A stretch of 64,000 bases of DNA from Natronosalvus amylolyticus (lineage in GTDB: Archaea; Halobacteriota; Halobacteria; Halobacteriales; Natrialbaceae). The stretch spans positions 2,232,001-2,296,000 of the forward strand of contig NZ_CP101156.1 in the NCBI RefSeq assembly GCF_024298845.1. The letters are read 5' to 3'. Of the stretch, positions 62,217 to 64,000 are shown in pieces; the stretch's first letter is position 1; each line of letters begins with the position of its first letter. A program made the translations under genes and the position numbers. Under the pieces are notes generated by a model. The model saw only the letters and a list, made by a program, of their open reading frames with translations, did not search any database and was not told the DNA's origin.

Positions 62217-64000
62217 GCCCTTTTACGGAGGCCTAACATACCAGCTGCCAGAAGGGCGAGTACTGCGGTGATGAAACCGAACCCGGGCAAGCTGTCGGAG
62301 CTTCCACCATCGTCGTCATCGCTGGTAGCCATTTCGTCGTCTTCGTCGCTCTCGCCCTCAACGGCGTCATCGTCATCTCCGTCATCATCATCTGCGTCGT
62401 CTTCGTCGCTGCCGTTCTCATCGACGTCATCCTCGTCGCTCTCGACTTCATCTGCGTCGTCTCCGTCACTGTCGTCCTCATCGGCATCACCCTCGTCGAC
62501 ATCATCTTCGTCGCTGTCATCTTCATCTGCGTCGCCTTCGTCACTGTCGTCCTCATCGGCATCACCTTCGTCACTGTCGTCTTCATCTGCGTCGTCTTCG
62601 TCACTGTCGTCCTCGTCACTGTCGTCCTCGTCACTGTCATCTTCATCTGCGTCGTCTTCGTCACTGTCGTCCTCGTCGTCCCCGGACTCGTCATCACCCG
62701 GCCCTGGCGATGACGAAGGCTCGAGGGCATCCGCCGACTCGCTCACCGCGTCTAGTCCCGCAGCCAGCGCTTCGGGTGACGACTGCGATTCCACAAGGTC
62801 GTGCAACTCTGTTACCGCCTCGTCGTAGTCGGCCAGACTCGAGTCTGTCACCTGGCCGTCGATCTCGTCGGATACCTCCTCCAGAAGTGACGTGACGTTG
62901 TCGATAAAGAGGGCGAAATCTCCGTTGTCGTCGTAGATTTCACCCTCGAGGGCCTGGTCGAATTCTTCCACGATCGTCCCTGCTGCAGGGCTGTCGAACT
63001 CCTCGGAAACCCCTTCGAAGCTGGTGCTTGCGTTCTCCAGGGCCGTCTTCGCTACCGGATCGAGTGTTTCTTCCTGCTCTTCGATGGCGACGAACGTCAC
63101 GTCGGTGTCGTCCGGACTCTGGACGACAACTTCGATCGACGGCGCGTCGGCTTGTGTCGTCTCGTACGTGAACTCGCCCTCGAGGGACGTCGAGGCGTCT
63201 ACCGTGTGCGTCTCCGTAGCAACGGTCGATCCGTTCACGAGGAGGTCGACTTGCTGCGTTCCCGATTCGATCCCCGTATTCGTCACTTCGTAGGGGAGCG
63301 TTAGTGTCTCCCCGACAACAACCTCCGTATCGACTGCCTGGAGTTCGACCGCGAAGTACCAGCCCTCGAGTTCCGCTGCCGCGTCGTTCAGCGCATCCAG
63401 TTCGAGAGCGAGGGTCTCTGCGTCGGCATCCTCCTCGAGGGCCGTTTCCAGCGATGAGACGGCGTCGCCGTACGCGCCGAAGCTCGCCGTTGATACGTGG
63501 CCCTCGAGGTCGTCGATAACCGCTTCGGTGTGGGGGTAGACATCCTCGAGCAGCGAGGCATACTCGGACTCGTCCTCGTATGCACCCTCGTCGAGGCCCG
63601 CATCTACCTCGGCGACGAGTGCCTCAGCCGCGGTACTATCGTAGGCGTCGGCCAGTTCATCGAACGCATCGCGCGCGTTCTCCAGCGCTGTTCGCTCGAT
63701 CGGGACGACCTCGCCCTGGACGTCAACGGGGATGGTCTGGAATCCCTGGAAACCACTTTCATCGACGATCACCAAGGTCACGGGGTGCATACCGGGTTCC
63801 TCGAATGTCCAAGTGGTCTCGACGTTTGCAGTCGTTGTGTCAATCGTCCCGTCTCCAGTGAAGTCCCAGCGGTACTCCTCGACGTCACCATGTCGCGGGT
63901 TTGACTCGCCAGCGTCGAAGGTGATCGACTGCCCGGCGACGGGCTCTGCTGGCGCGAACTCGAATGTCGCCAGCGGGTTGCGCTGCCCGGTGTAGGGAAC
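62213..64000 (-). CDS. PKD-domain surface protein with acidic repeat stalk and PGF-CTERM; 5' end outside window
   Basis: Open from the right edge; about 595 residues are visible and the N terminus is missing. In order: a PKD domain (VAGQSITFDAGESNPRHGDV and EYRWDFTGDGTIDT), a helical domain of about 110 residues (from RTALENARDAFDELADAYDS), a CARDB-like beta domain (LTLPYEVTNTGIESGTQQVD), a second copy of the helical domain (from KTALENASTSFEGVSEEFDS), and an acidic stalk of about 120 residues in DSDED/DADED units. It ends in a PGF-CTERM (SLPGFGFITAVLALLAAGML followed by GLRKRA). Anchored by archaeosortase after export; the acidic stalk would hold the domains away from the surface layer. Confidence 0.9.
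   Translation of the reverse strand, partial: VPYTGQRNPLATFEFAPAEPVAGQSITFDAGESNPRHGDVEEYRWDFTGDGTIDTTTANVETTWTFEEPGMHPVTLVIVDESGFQGFQTIPVDVQGEVVPIERTALENARDAFDELADAYDSTAAEALVAEVDAGLDEGAYEDESEYASLLEDVYPHTEAVIDDLEGHVSTASFGAYGDAVSSLETALEEDADAETLALELDALNDAAAELEGWYFAVELQAVDTEVVVGETLTLPYEVTNTGIESGTQQVDLLVNGSTVATETHTVDASTSLEGEFTYETTQADAPSIEVVVQSPDDTDVTFVAIEEQEETLDPVAKTALENASTSFEGVSEEFDSPAAGTIVEEFDQALEGEIYDDNGDFALFIDNVTSLLEEVSDEIDGQVTDSSLADYDEAVTELHDLVESQSSPEALAAGLDAVSESADALEPSSSPGPGDDESGDDEDDSDEDDADEDDSDEDDSDEDDSDEDDADEDDSDEGDADEDDSDEGDADEDDSDEDDVDEGDADEDDSDGDDADEVESDEDDVDENGSDEDDADDDDGDDDDAVEGESDEDDEMATSDDDDGGSSDSLPGFGFITAVLALLAAGMLGLRKRA
62340..62695. repeat. Coding tandem repeat, period 15 bases, acidic stalk
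   Basis: Repeated GTCGTCCTCGTCACT/GTCGTCTTCATCTGC-type units on the plus strand encode DEDDS/DEDDA on the minus strand. Units vary mainly at third positions and at Ser/Ala and Asp/Gly sites, indicating selection on acidity rather than exact sequence. Prone to slippage in length. Confidence 0.85.

Noticed and set aside
62340-62695. Possible CRISPR-like or noncoding tandem array
   Set aside because: The period is 15 bases without spacers and it lies within a coding frame for an acidic stalk.

Overview
The window is chromosomal DNA of a haloarchaeon. The evidence is an acidic, Asp/Glu-rich proteome, a GC-rich coding bias with a very frequent CTCGAG hexamer, archaeal PCNA, a double TatC fusion, PGF-CTERM tails, HalOD1 and bacterio-opsin-activator-type HTH proteins, and TATA boxes sitting about 26-30 bases before start codons (leaderless transcripts). 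The overall style suggests Natrialbales, but no marker gene here fixes the genus. I saw no tRNA, rRNA, CRISPR array or intact transposase.

Layout. 1-6.6 kb is housekeeping: 3' part of a TatC fusion, a ribbon-helix-helix regulator, RlmE, a membrane-anchored class-C-type serine hydrolase, and PCNA. 6.8-14.5 kb is a secretion block: a 1507-aa subtilisin-like protease, a membrane-anchored PGF-pre-PGF/PKD protein, and two small Tat-exported proteins. 14.7-24.6 kb is envelope module A, consisting of a DUF4129-like surface protein, DUF58, two membrane proteins, MoxR ATPase, DUF4350 and a small membrane protein, with two extra genes inserted. 24.8-42.6 kb is a surface-glycan locus: two FemAB-like acyltransferases, a GNAT, two methyltransferases, a flippase, a polytopic membrane protein, two NodB-like deacetylases, a LamG/lyase-like protein, and a tightly coupled five-gene operon (nucleotide-sugar dehydrogenase, GT2, deacetylase, phosphatase family, DUF354). 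43-51.5 kb carries a YdjM-like membrane protein, an aldo/keto reductase, a zinc-ribbon protein, an FAD oxidoreductase, and a DUF1616 plus MacB/FtsX-type ABC transporter. 51.6-54.2 kb is a regulatory and decayed zone. 54.3-61.8 kb is envelope module B, a gene-for-gene copy of module A in the same order and orientation. 61.9-64 kb holds a PGF-CTERM remnant and the 3' part of a large PKD surface protein with an acidic repeat tail, running off the window.

How it fits together. Most of the window builds, exports, anchors or remodels the cell surface. TatC handles folded substrates, and at least three predicted Tat substrates are encoded within 20 kb of it. PGF-CTERM proteins would go to archaeosortase, which is not in the window. 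The glycan locus would make and decorate surface polysaccharide. The two MoxR-DUF58-DUF4129-DUF4350 modules flank it about 40 kb apart. Their duplication, and a period-5 YGxxx motif directly after three Tat signal peptides in and next to module A, are the most unusual signals here.
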